From positions 372,001-436,000 of the forward strand of contig NZ_FNBH01000003.1 of assembly GCF_900102265.1 (NCBI RefSeq): a DNA stretch of 64,000 nt, in the 5' to 3' direction. The stretch is from Epilithonimonas hungarica (GTDB lineage: Bacteria > Bacteroidota > Bacteroidia > Flavobacteriales > Weeksellaceae). Numbering within the stretch: position 1 is the first letter of the stretch; every line of letters begins with the position of its first letter. Shown piece after piece: positions 23,919 through 31,834 of this stretch. The notes below the pieces were generated by a model. That model saw only the letters and a list, made by a program, of their open reading frames with translations. It had not been told where the DNA came from and did no database searches. The position numbers and the translations under genes are program-made.

Positions 23919-25958
23919 TCAAAATTCTTTCATCCTTTGTATTCTAAAGGCATTCAGGATTGCCAGTAATGCCACGCCTACATCTGCAAAAACAGCTTCC
24001 CACATTGTTGCTAAACCACCTGCTCCGAGAACTAGTACTATAGCTTTTACACCGAATGCCAATGAAATATTTTGCCAAACAATTTTCTTTGTCTGTTTTC
24101 CAATGTTGATTGCCATTGGAATTTTACTGGGCTTATCGTCCTGTATTACCACATCTGCCGTTTCAATGGTCGCATCGCTTCCCAAACCACCCATTGCAAT
24201 TCCTACATGGCTCAATGCTACCACGGGAGCATCATTCACACCATCACCTACAAATGCTACAGTTTCATTTTTTGATTTAATTTCTTTAACCTTATTTACT
24301 TTATCTTCTGGTAATAAATCGCCAAAGGCATTATTAATACCTAATTTATCAGCAACAAATTTTACAACTGTGCTTTTATCTCCACTCAACATAGTGGTCT
24401 TTACACCCAATGCCTTTAATTTATCAATGGCAAGCTGTGCATCGTCTTTGATGCTATCGGCAATGGTAATGTAGCCTGCAAATTTTCCACCGTAAGCAAT
24501 CGCAATTAAGGTGTACACGATTGTGCTTGGATCTAAATCATAAGTGATTTTGAATTTATCCATCAATTTGAAATTTCCAACCAATAATTCTTTCCCGTTT
24601 AGATTGGCTTTCAAACCATGGCCTGCAATTTCTTCTGTATTTTCTAGTTTTATTGAATTGTCGATTTCGCCCACATATTGATGAATAGCGGTAGCAACAG
24701 GATGTGTACTTTTACTTTCCAAAACGTTAACCATTTTCAGAATTTCTTCTTTATTCAATTCTGTTTTTAATACCACTTCCTGTACTTTGAAAACACCTTC
24801 GGTCAATGTTCCTGTTTTATCCATTACAACATTCTGAATACCTGCAAGCACATCTAAAAAATTACTTCCTTTAAATAAAACGCCATTTTTGGAAGCTGCA
24901 CCAATTCCACCAAAATAGCCCAAAGGAATACTGATGACTAAAGCACACGGACAAGAAATAACCAGGAACACCAATGCCCTGTACAACCATTGGCTAAATA
25001 CATAGTTTTCAACAAAGAAATAAGGAAGTATTGTGATTAATATTGCCAACAGGACAACAATTGGGGTATAAATTTTTGCAAATTTTCGAATGAATAATTC
25101 TGTTGGCGCTTTTTGGGCAGTGGCATTTTGTACCAATTCCAATATCTTTGAAAGCTTGCTGTCAGTATATGCCGTTGTCACTTTTACCTGTGCAACGGTG
25201 TTCAGGTTTATCATTCCCGCCAATACAGTTTCGCCTTTTGTTCTGGTGTCTGGCTTACTTTCTCCTGTAAGTGCTGCGGTATTAAATGAAGCGGTTTCGG
25301 ATAACAATTCGCCGTCCAATCCTAATTTTTCTCCAGGCTTTAATTGAATGATGCTGCCAATGTTTACTGTTTCAGCTTTTACTGTTTTTGCTTCATTGTT
25401 TTCTAGAACCGTTACTTCATCCGGTCTTTGGTCTAACAAGATTTTGATGTTAGCTTTGGCTTTTGTTACGGCTAAAGTCTGGAATACTTCGCCAACGGCG
25501 TAAAACAGCATCACGGCAACACCTTCCGGATATTCTCCTATAGCAAAAGCTCCTACGGTAGCAATGCTCATCAATAAAAACTCTGAAAATATTTCCCCTT
25601 TTCTGATGCTTTCAAATGCCTCTTTAATAACTGGAAATCCAACGGGTATATACGCTACTACATACCATGTAATTCTTACCCAACCTGTAAACCAGGATTG
25701 GGTAAACCAATTATCAAAAGCGATGGCAATCATCAGTAATGCAAAACTGATAATGGCAGGTAAAAACATCTGAAAGGGAGATTTGTCAGTACTACCGTGG
25801 TTGTGCCCGTCATCATTGCTGTGTCCGTGATTGTGCCCGTCATCGTCATGATGCTTTTCCAATAACTTTTTAGCATTGGCATCGGTATATATTTTTTCTT
25901 CCTGTGGTGTGCAACAAAGCTGTTTGCCTTGTGCATCGTATTTATGTTTATGCTCCAT
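23919..25958 (-). CDS. Zn/Cd/Pb-exporting P1B-2 type ATPase
   Basis: 679 residues. A His/Asp-rich N-terminus (repeated DDGHNHG, a metal-binding tail with a CC pair) replaces a classical HMA domain. Eight membrane helices follow, with SCPCALV in the sixth, TGES (LTGESKP), phosphorylation site DKTGTLTEG, HP locus STHPVA and the GDGVNDAP hinge. CPC plus the C-terminal helix of this form point to the P1B-2 class (ZntA/CadA/Pb), exporting divalent metal across the inner membrane. It is inverted between the relaxase and coupling-protein genes, so it is cargo in the mobilisation module. No metalloregulator is adjacent. Confidence 0.92.
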   Translation of the reverse strand: MEHKHKYDAQGKQLCCTPQEEKIYTDANAKKLLEKHHDDDGHNHGHSNDDGHNHGSTDKSPFQMFLPAIISFALLMIAIAFDNWFTQSWFTGWVRITWYVVAYIPVGFPVIKEAFESIRKGEIFSEFLLMSIATVGAFAIGEYPEGVAVMLFYAVGEVFQTLAVTKAKANIKILLDQRPDEVTVLENNEAKTVKAETVNIGSIIQLKPGEKLGLDGELLSETASFNTAALTGESKPDTRTKGETVLAGMINLNTVAQVKVTTAYTDSKLSKILELVQNATAQKAPTELFIRKFAKIYTPIVVLLAILITILPYFFVENYVFSQWLYRALVFLVISCPCALVISIPLGYFGGIGAASKNGVLFKGSNFLDVLAGIQNVVMDKTGTLTEGVFKVQEVVLKTELNKEEILKMVNVLESKSTHPVATAIHQYVGEIDNSIKLENTEEIAGHGLKANLNGKELLVGNFKLMDKFKITYDLDPSTIVYTLIAIAYGGKFAGYITIADSIKDDAQLAIDKLKALGVKTTMLSGDKSTVVKFVADKLGINNAFGDLLPEDKVNKVKEIKSKNETVAFVGDGVNDAPVVALSHVGIAMGGLGSDATIETADVVIQDDKPSKIPMAINIGKQTKKIVWQNISLAFGVKAIVLVLGAGGLATMWEAVFADVGVALLAILNAFRIQRMKEF

Positions 25959-26278
25959 TAAAGTAGTCTTTTAGTTGTTTCTTCCAATAACCAATTTCGA
26001 AGACGGGAAAACCTTGTAATAATTTCTAAATTCATGTTTCTTAAACCACAAGATTTTTATGTAGGGCCGTAGTTTTTCTGCCAGAAAAAGTTCTTCAAAC
26101 TTTGCTTATTATATCCAAAAAGTAAATATACAAAAAATGCACCTTGCTATTATATAGATACCATCTGGTGGCGATAACATAACGCCAAACACCGCCATCC
26201 ACTGCCAATGATTGCCACATTCTTATGGTAGGTTTTTACTGCCTTTAAATTAACGCCCGAACATTAAAACTTATAATA
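25959..26278. other. Intergenic segment between the metal ATPase and mobC
   Basis: 320 nt without a gene. It must hold divergent promoters for the ATPase (minus) and mobC (plus). The mobC-proximal part carries motif array D; the rest is AT-rich with no clear operator for a metal-responsive regulator. Confidence 0.5.
26184..26218 (-). promoter_or_regulatory. Operator-like motif array D, upstream of mobC
   Basis: On the plus strand the complementary cores GCCAAAC (26184) and GCCAATG (26204) are exactly 20 bp apart, with a further TGCCAC at 26213. The array lies 60-95 bp upstream of mobC and, as at the other sites, the TTTGGC reading is antisense to the gene. Confidence 0.6.
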
Positions 26279-28279
26279 ATGCAGGGAGAAGACGATTTAA
26301 GAGGATTAGCCAAAATAATGGCTTTTATGCGGGCAGTAAGTATTCTTTTGGTACTGATGCACCTTTATTGGTTCTGCTACGGGTTCTTTTTGGAACATGG
26401 CTGGACACTGGAAATTATCAATAAAATATTGGGCAACTTTGACCGTACGGCAGGTTTGTTCTCACACACCTTATATACCAAAGTATTTGCTTTGGTATTG
26501 CTTGCACTAAGCTGTTTGGGAACCAAGGGAGTGAAGAACGAAAAAATAACCTGGTCTAAAATTTATGCGGCTTTGGGAGTTGGCTTTGTCCTCTTTTTTC
26601 TGAATTTCCCTTTTTTGAAACTACCAGTATTAACTGCTACATTTTTTTATATCCTTACTACAGCTTTAGGCTATATCGCATTAATGGTTGCCGGAGTTTG
26701 GATGAGCCGGTTGCTTCGTACCAACCTGATGGATGATGTTTTCAACAACGAGAACGAAAGTTTTCAGCAGGAAACCAAGCTGATGGAAAACGAATATTCT
26801 GTTAATCTTCCCACGAAGTTCTATTACAAAGGAAAATGGAATAACGGCTGGATCAATATCGTCAATCCATTCAGGGCATCAATCGTATTGGGTACTCCGG
26901 GTTCTGGAAAATCGTATGCCATCGTAAACAATTACATCAAACAGCAGATAGAGAAAGGTTTCAGTATGTACATCTACGATTTCAAGTTTGACGACCTTTC
27001 TACCATTGCTTACAATCACTTGCTGAAGCACAGGGACAAGTATAAAATTCAGCCCAAATTCTACGTCATCAACTTTGACGACCCACGCAAGAGCCACCGT
27101 TGTAATCCGTTGAACCCCGACTTTATGACGGACATTTCGGATGCTTACGAAGCGGCTTATACCATTATGCTAAACCTCAACAGGTCGTGGATACAGAAGC
27201 AAGGTGATTTTTTCGTGGAAAGCCCAATTATCCTGTTGGCAGCAATAATCTGGTATCTGAAAATTTATGAAAATGGTAAGTATTGTACATTTCCACACGC
27301 CATTGAATTGCTCAATAAAAAGTATTCAGACGTATTTACCATCTTGACTTCCTATCCCGATTTGGAAAACTACCTATCGCCTTTCATGGACGCCTGGCAA
27401 GGCGGTGCACAAGACCAATTACAAGGGCAGATTGCATCGGCAAAAATTCCTCTATCGAGAATGATTAGCCCACAATTATATTGGGTAATGACCGGAGATG
27501 ATTTTACGCTAGACATCAACAACCCCAAAGAACCAAAGATTTTGTGCGTGGGCAATAATCCCGACCGTCAGAATATCTATTCCGCAGCATTGGGTTTGTA
27601 TAATTCAAGAATTGTAAAACTCATCAACAAAAAAGGACAATTAAAGAGTTCGGTTATCATTGATGAGCTGCCTACAATTTACTTCAGAGGCTTGGACAAC
27701 CTTATCGCCACTGCCAGAAGCAACAAAGTTGCAGTTTGCTTAGGCTTCCAGGATTTTTCGCAGTTGATAAGGGATTATGGCGATAAGGAAGCCAAGGTTA
27801 TTCAAAATACGGTTGGTAATATATTCAGTGGGCAGGTAGTTGGAGAAACGGCAAAAAGCCTTTCGGAACGTTTCGGTAAGGTATTGCAGAAACGCCAAAG
27901 TATGACCATCAACCGCAACGATAAATCTACCTCTATTTCCACACAGTTAGACAGCCTTATTCCGGCTTCCAAAATTTCAACGCTTACACAGGGAATGTTT
28001 GTTGGTTCCGTGTCTGATAATTTTGACGAACGCATCGATCAAAAAATATTTCACGCAGAAATTGTAGTGGATAATGACAAGGTAGCTGCCGAAACCAAAG
28101 CCTATCAAAAAATACCAGAAATTTTATCTTTTGTGGATGAACAGGGCGAGGATAAAATGAAACAGCAAATTGAAAGCAATTACCGCCAAATAAAACAAGA
28201 TATTGTACAGATTATCGAAACGGAATTGGAGCGTATCAAAAACGACCCTGATTTACAGCATTTGGTGCAGCAGGGATAA
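26279..28279 (+). CDS. mobC: Type IV coupling protein MobC (VirD4/TraG-type)
   Basis: 666 residues. Several N-terminal membrane helices (~18-165) precede a cytosolic ATPase domain with Walker A GTPGSGKSYA (~203-212) and Walker B SSVIIDELPT (~457-465), and IASAKIPLSRMISPQLYWVM between. It couples the relaxosome to the secretion channel. A diverged copy of its last ~50 codons occurs again at 29532-29684. Confidence 0.95.
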   Translation: MQGEDDLRGLAKIMAFMRAVSILLVLMHLYWFCYGFFLEHGWTLEIINKILGNFDRTAGLFSHTLYTKVFALVLLALSCLGTKGVKNEKITWSKIYAALGVGFVLFFLNFPFLKLPVLTATFFYILTTALGYIALMVAGVWMSRLLRTNLMDDVFNNENESFQQETKLMENEYSVNLPTKFYYKGKWNNGWINIVNPFRASIVLGTPGSGKSYAIVNNYIKQQIEKGFSMYIYDFKFDDLSTIAYNHLLKHRDKYKIQPKFYVINFDDPRKSHRCNPLNPDFMTDISDAYEAAYTIMLNLNRSWIQKQGDFFVESPIILLAAIIWYLKIYENGKYCTFPHAIELLNKKYSDVFTILTSYPDLENYLSPFMDAWQGGAQDQLQGQIASAKIPLSRMISPQLYWVMTGDDFTLDINNPKEPKILCVGNNPDRQNIYSAALGLYNSRIVKLINKKGQLKSSVIIDELPTIYFRGLDNLIATARSNKVAVCLGFQDFSQLIRDYGDKEAKVIQNTVGNIFSGQVVGETAKSLSERFGKVLQKRQSMTINRNDKSTSISTQLDSLIPASKISTLTQGMFVGSVSDNFDERIDQKIFHAEIVVDNDKVAAETKAYQKIPEILSFVDEQGEDKMKQQIESNYRQIKQDIVQIIETELERIKNDPDLQHLVQQG

Positions 28280-28296
28280 TTTGTTTATAGGTATTC

Positions 28297-28338
28297 AAAA
28301 AACAGGCTTTGCAATTTCAAAAGCAAAGCCTGTTTAAA
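28297..28338. terminator. Terminator between mobC and the nitroreductase gene
   Basis: A perfect 13-bp stem (AAACAGGCTTTGC with GCAAAGCCTGTTT; 28300-28312 and 28323-28335) with A/T runs on both sides, working for both convergent genes. Confidence 0.85.
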
Positions 28339-28347
28339 ACCACAAGT

Positions 28348-29046
28348 TTATTTTTGAGTGAAGTCATCAAGAGTTTGTTCCATTGGTGGTTCGGCTATGT
28401 CTGACGCATCGTCAATCGTCATTTCCACGATGAATTTATCTTTCGGAATACGAAATTTCTTCATATTGACGAGCCAATCATTTTCTGTTTGCCGATAACC
28501 CAAAGGTAAAATTACCGTGCTTTTATAACCACTGCCCTTCAGATTTAAAAGTTCGTCCAATTTTTCCGCAATAAAACCTTCCATTGGTGTAGCATCCACT
28601 TTTTGTTCCGCCGCTGCGGCAATTGCCATAGCAAAAGAAATATAGCTTTGTTTTGCAGCGTGATGGGCTTGCCATTCTTGTCCTGCTTCCTCATATAGAT
28701 TTAAGATAGTTTTTCTGTATGAATCCATAGTGTTATGAGGTAAATTCCGTTCATCCATCATATCGTTGAAAACACCTTCAATCCGATCGTCGCTATAACC
28801 ATCCCAAGCTATCCAAATCAACAGATGTGAACAGTCTGTAATCTGGCTTTGATGATATGAAAATCCTTTGATTTTTTCCAATAAAGCCCTATCAGAGATT
28901 ACAATGATTTTGTACTGTTGTAGTCCTGAAGAAGATGGGGCTAATCTTGCAGCTTCTAATATATAATCTAATTTTTCTTTCGGAATCTTCTGTCCGTTCA
29001 TCTTCTTTGTAGCATAACGCCACTTTAAGTCTTCTATTAAAGCCAT
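28348..29046 (-). CDS. NAD(P)H-dependent nitroreductase-family oxidoreductase
   Basis: 232 residues matching FMN-dependent nitroreductases: N-terminal WRYATKKMNGQKIP, EAARLAPSSSGLQQYKIIV (FMN contact) and a C-terminal GSGYKSTVILPLGYR segment. Such enzymes reduce nitroaromatics, quinones or other electrophiles. It is transcribed away from an adjacent HxlR regulator, the usual arrangement for a redox-responsive pair. Confidence 0.9.
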   Translation of the reverse strand: MALIEDLKWRYATKKMNGQKIPKEKLDYILEAARLAPSSSGLQQYKIIVISDRALLEKIKGFSYHQSQITDCSHLLIWIAWDGYSDDRIEGVFNDMMDERNLPHNTMDSYRKTILNLYEEAGQEWQAHHAAKQSYISFAMAIAAAAEQKVDATPMEGFIAEKLDELLNLKGSGYKSTVILPLGYRQTENDWLVNMKKFRIPKDKFIVEMTIDDASDIAEPPMEQTLDDFTQK

Positions 29047-29119
29047 ACTGTAAATTTTAATCGTTTAAAGCCACAAATTTAGAGGTTAATTGTTTATTTT
29101 TGCTACCAAGTATCTAAAA

Positions 29120-29149
29120 GTAACAGTAACTTTTGAGTAACTATGTAAC
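29120..29149. promoter_or_regulatory. GTAAC repeats in the HxlR/nitroreductase promoter region
   Basis: Four GTAAC copies (29120, 29126, 29137, 29145) end just before the HxlR start codon, and AAAAGT...ACTTTT forms an inverted pair within them. This is a candidate HxlR-binding site; upstream, TATTTTTG at 29095-29102 fits a Bacteroidetes -7 element. Confidence 0.4.
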
Positions 29150-29151
29150 TT

Positions 29152-29502
29152 ATGGCAGACGATAAATTCCAAAAAGATTGTAAGAAAAAAATTATGGCGG
29201 TTCACGATGCAATGGATGTGCTTAACGGCAAATGGAAAATATCCATTGTCGCCTCGCTATGTTATCACAACAAAAGGAGGTTTTCAGAAATTTTAAATGA
29301 CGTAAACGGGATTTCCAACAAAATGCTGAGCAAAGAACTAAAAGAGTTGGAAATAAACAAACTTGTAAAACGCACCGTTTTAGATACACAACCTGTCACC
29401 GTTCAATACGAACTTACTGAATACGGTAAAAAGTTACAAACCGTGATAAAAAATCTTACGGATTGGGGTGCGGAACACCGAAAAGAAATAATCGGAAAAT
29501 AG
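29152..29502 (+). CDS. HxlR-family transcriptional regulator
   Basis: 116 residues with the HxlR winged HTH: MDVLNGKWKISIVASLCYHN, RFSEILNDVNGISNKMLSKE, then ELTEYGKKLQTV. HxlR proteins commonly sense electrophiles or oxidants through cysteines; two Cys are present (Lys-Asp-Cys near residue 8 and Cys in SLCYH). It is divergent from the nitroreductase gene it probably controls. Confidence 0.92.
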   Translation: MADDKFQKDCKKKIMAVHDAMDVLNGKWKISIVASLCYHNKRRFSEILNDVNGISNKMLSKELKELEINKLVKRTVLDTQPVTVQYELTEYGKKLQTVIKNLTDWGAEHRKEIIGK

Positions 29503-29531
29503 TTACTTTCTTTCTGGCATCAACGATCAGC

Positions 29532-29684
29532 TACATATCCTTTGTTGATGAAAGCGGAGAAGATAATATGAAGCAGCAGATTGAAGGCAATTACAGCCAG
29601 ATAAAGGGAGACATTTTGAATATTGTAGAAAACGAATTGGAACGCATCAAGAATGACCCCGATTTACAGCATTTGGTACAATAG
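29532..29684 (+). pseudogene. Remnant of a mobC 3' end
   Basis: Translation reads FVDESGEDNMKQQIEGNYSQ and continues to a stop at 29682-29684. It matches the C-terminal ~50 residues of the intact MobC at 26279-28279 almost throughout (both end ...NDPDLQHLVQ), but with many silent differences at the DNA level, so it is not a recent duplication. No start or domain belongs to it; it is a leftover gene end. Confidence 0.85.
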
Positions 29685-29804
29685 GGATAACGGTCGGATA
29701 GCGTGGCTTGATTGAAAAAGCTGTCATTCTATTACACAAACCTTGTTCTGATTTCATCAGTTTTTTCAGTTTATATTTTCAATAGCTAAAATTCATCAAA
29801 AAAA

Positions 29805-29820
29805 TATACCTTTTGGTATA
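29805..29820. promoter_or_regulatory. TetR operator candidate upstream of tetR
   Basis: TATACC-TTTT-GGTATA is a perfect palindrome extended by A/T runs to ~12-bp arms. It ends 9 bp before a good -7 element (TAACTTTG, 29830-29837) and 51 bp before the tetR start, where it would block transcription. Confidence 0.7.
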
Positions 29821-29870
29821 TTTTTTCATTAACTTTGTACCCAATTAGTTTGTTTTAATCTTGGAAGAGT

Positions 29871-30464
29871 ATGACAAAGGCAGAAAGAACAAGACAATTT
29901 ATTATAGAGAAATCAGCCCCTTTATTCAACATAAAGGGATATGAAAGCACATCTTTATCTGACATTCAGGAAGCCACTAAGCTAACTAAAGGGGCTATCT
30001 ACGGAAATTTTTCTGATAAAAACGAATTGGCAATTGCAGCTTATAATTTTAATTGTTCCTACGCAATCGGGTTAATAAATAAGGCGGTAGCAAAAGCAGC
30101 AACGGCGAGGGAAGCCCTAATTGCTTACCCGAATTATTATGCTAAAAATTGGCAAACTGTTTTTAAAACAGGTGGCTGCCCATTGATGAACGCAGCAGTA
30201 GAAGCAGACGACCACTTGCATTATTTGAGGGATAGCGTTCGCAATGGGATGAAGCGATTTATGGAAACGTTGCAACTGACCATTGAGCGTGGGCAAGCAA
30301 ATAACGAGTTCAAGGCAAAAGCCAATTCGGAAGAATATGCGGCATTGATATACAGTATAATGGAGGGAAATATAATGTTGGCCAAGATTATGAATGACCC
30401 AAAGTATTTTCAAATTGCAGCAAGGCATATAGAAAGCATTATTGAACGGGAATTGTCAGTGTAA
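29871..30464 (+). CDS. TetR/AcrR-family transcriptional regulator
   Basis: 197 residues: an N-terminal HTH (SLSDIQEATKLTKGAIYGNF, ~28-47) and a C-terminal helical ligand-binding domain with KTGGCPLMNAAVEADDH, seen in the TetR_C_6/YxaF-like group. It is flanked on both sides by TATACC-N4-GGTATA palindromes, suggesting that it represses itself and the downstream cargo operon. Confidence 0.92.
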   Translation: MTKAERTRQFIIEKSAPLFNIKGYESTSLSDIQEATKLTKGAIYGNFSDKNELAIAAYNFNCSYAIGLINKAVAKAATAREALIAYPNYYAKNWQTVFKTGGCPLMNAAVEADDHLHYLRDSVRNGMKRFMETLQLTIERGQANNEFKAKANSEEYAALIYSIMEGNIMLAKIMNDPKYFQIAARHIESIIERELSV

Positions 30465-30481
30465 TTTTTTTTGAATATTAA

Positions 30482-30497
30482 TATACCGATGGGTATA
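30482..30497. promoter_or_regulatory. Second TetR operator candidate, after tetR
   Basis: TATACC-GATG-GGTATA repeats the arms of the upstream palindrome exactly with a different 4-nt centre. It lies 17 nt after the tetR stop and before the small ORF and thioesterase operon. A further half-site (GGTATAT) is at 30673. Confidence 0.65.
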
Positions 30498-30517
30498 ATA
30501 AAAATCAAGATAAACAG

Positions 30518-30613
30518 ATGAAGTCGGTAAAAAAATTCATAAATAAAATCTTGAAAAAGATAGCAGCCTTTTTAAATAAGGCTTATGACAGAGATTGGTA
30601 CGGGCATCTGTAA
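30518..30613 (+). CDS. Candidate 31-residue cationic small protein
   Basis: ATG to TAA encodes 31 residues: a lysine-rich amphipathic helix (MKSVKKFINKILKKIAAFLN) followed by KAYDRDWYGHL. It starts 20 nt after the second TetR operator and sits at the head of the cargo operon. Length alone is not proof of coding; the helix pattern and position make it worth listing. Confidence 0.4.
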   Translation: MKSVKKFINKILKKIAAFLNKAYDRDWYGHL

Positions 30614-30728
30614 AACAAAAGAAAAAAGTGTTTTATAGTGCCGACAAAACGTACAGCTATTTGAAACCTGTTGGTATATCTGTCATAGTAATTGAGAATT
30701 TGAATATTTAATTAAACCCAAAGAGGAT

Positions 30729-31223
30729 ATGAGTAAGAAAGATAGAACAAGAACCCATGAGTGGGCAAACCCCTTGGAGTTGGCAGCACAGGCAAAAACA
30801 ATGTCCGGCTTTGATTTTCTGAAAGGCATTTTAAATGGCGAAATACCACAAGCACCCATAGCAGAAACATTAGGTTTCCACCCATTGAGTTTGGAAAAGG
30901 GAAAAGCTGTTTTTGAATTTGAGCCACAGGAATTTCACTACAATCCTATTGGCAGCGTTCACGGCGGCGTAATTACTACCGTGTTGGATACGGTTATGGG
31001 TTGTTCGCTTCAATCCGCATTGCCACAGGGCGTAGCATATACTACATTGGAACTGAAAGTAAATTTTCTTAAAGCAGTTAGCCATAAAAACGGTAAACTG
31101 AACTCTACAGGGAAAATTATCCATTTGGGCAAAAGCACGGCACTTGTGGAAGCTGACCTAAAAGACGAAGACGGAAAAATATATGCGCACGGAGTTTCAA
31201 CATGTATGCTGTTCAATCTTTAA
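30729..31223 (+). CDS. PaaI-family thioesterase (hotdog fold)
   Basis: 164 residues. The hotdog core has the HGG motif in YNPIGSVHGGVITTVLDTVM, followed by GVAYTTLELKVNFLKAV. PaaI-type enzymes hydrolyse acyl- or aryl-CoA thioesters. First larger gene of the TetR-flanked operon; no signal peptide. Confidence 0.9.
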   Translation: MSKKDRTRTHEWANPLELAAQAKTMSGFDFLKGILNGEIPQAPIAETLGFHPLSLEKGKAVFEFEPQEFHYNPIGSVHGGVITTVLDTVMGCSLQSALPQGVAYTTLELKVNFLKAVSHKNGKLNSTGKIIHLGKSTALVEADLKDEDGKIYAHGVSTCMLFNL

Positions 31224-31256
31224 CCTTAATCCTTATTGAAATAAACCAATAATACA

Positions 31257-31736
31257 ATGATAACAATAAGCAACTTCAATAAATCAGACCAAAGGGAAGC
31301 GAAAAATTTCGTTCTGAATATTCAGAATGTTGAATTTCTGTTAGGGTTCACAGAGGCAGAACAGCCCGACCTTGGCGACTTGGAAAAGTTTTATTCTAAT
31401 GGTGGATTTTGGGTTGCAAAAACAGACAATGAAATCATTGGTACGATTGGCTTACAAAGACTTAATGACAGCAATGGGATATTGAGAAAAATGTTTGTGA
31501 AGAAAGAGTACAGGGGAAAAGCGTTTGGTATAAGCCAACAACTTTTTGACACACTGATTGACTTCGCAAAAGCCAATGAAATAAAAAATATCTGGTTAGA
31601 CACGCCGGGCATTGCAACAGCATCCCACAAGTTTTATGAACGTAACGGCTTTCGGCCGGCAGATAAAACAAACTTACCACAAGGGTATGTATATCCTGAC
31701 AGAAATTCCAAAATATACACACGAACAATCAACTGA
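31257..31736 (+). CDS. GNAT-family N-acetyltransferase
   Basis: 159 residues with the GNAT order: NEIIGTIGLQRL, acetyl-CoA-binding LRKMFVKKEYRGKAFGISQQ (an RGKxxG form of motif A) and ASHKFYERNGFRPA near the end. Substrate cannot be told from sequence. It is inserted between the thioesterase and the Old Yellow Enzyme, directly ahead of a leftover OYE gene end. Confidence 0.9.
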   Translation: MITISNFNKSDQREAKNFVLNIQNVEFLLGFTEAEQPDLGDLEKFYSNGGFWVAKTDNEIIGTIGLQRLNDSNGILRKMFVKKEYRGKAFGISQQLFDTLIDFAKANEIKNIWLDTPGIATASHKFYERNGFRPADKTNLPQGYVYPDRNSKIYTRTIN

Positions 31737-31741
31737 AAAAT

Positions 31742-31783
31742 ATGGGTAGTAAAGGCTACACCGATTACCCAGCCATCCATTAA
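31742..31783 (+). pseudogene. Remnant of an Old Yellow Enzyme 3' end
   Basis: Fourteen codons read MGSKGYTDYPAIH and stop. They match the C-terminus of the intact enzyme downstream (EKGYTDYPAINK, stop at 32929), with several silent differences. It is too short to be a gene and most simply is the end of a lost second copy. Confidence 0.6.
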
Positions 31784-31834
31784 TTACATAATTACAGAAT
31801 AATAAACAGTCTAATTTTTAAACACATAAAAACA

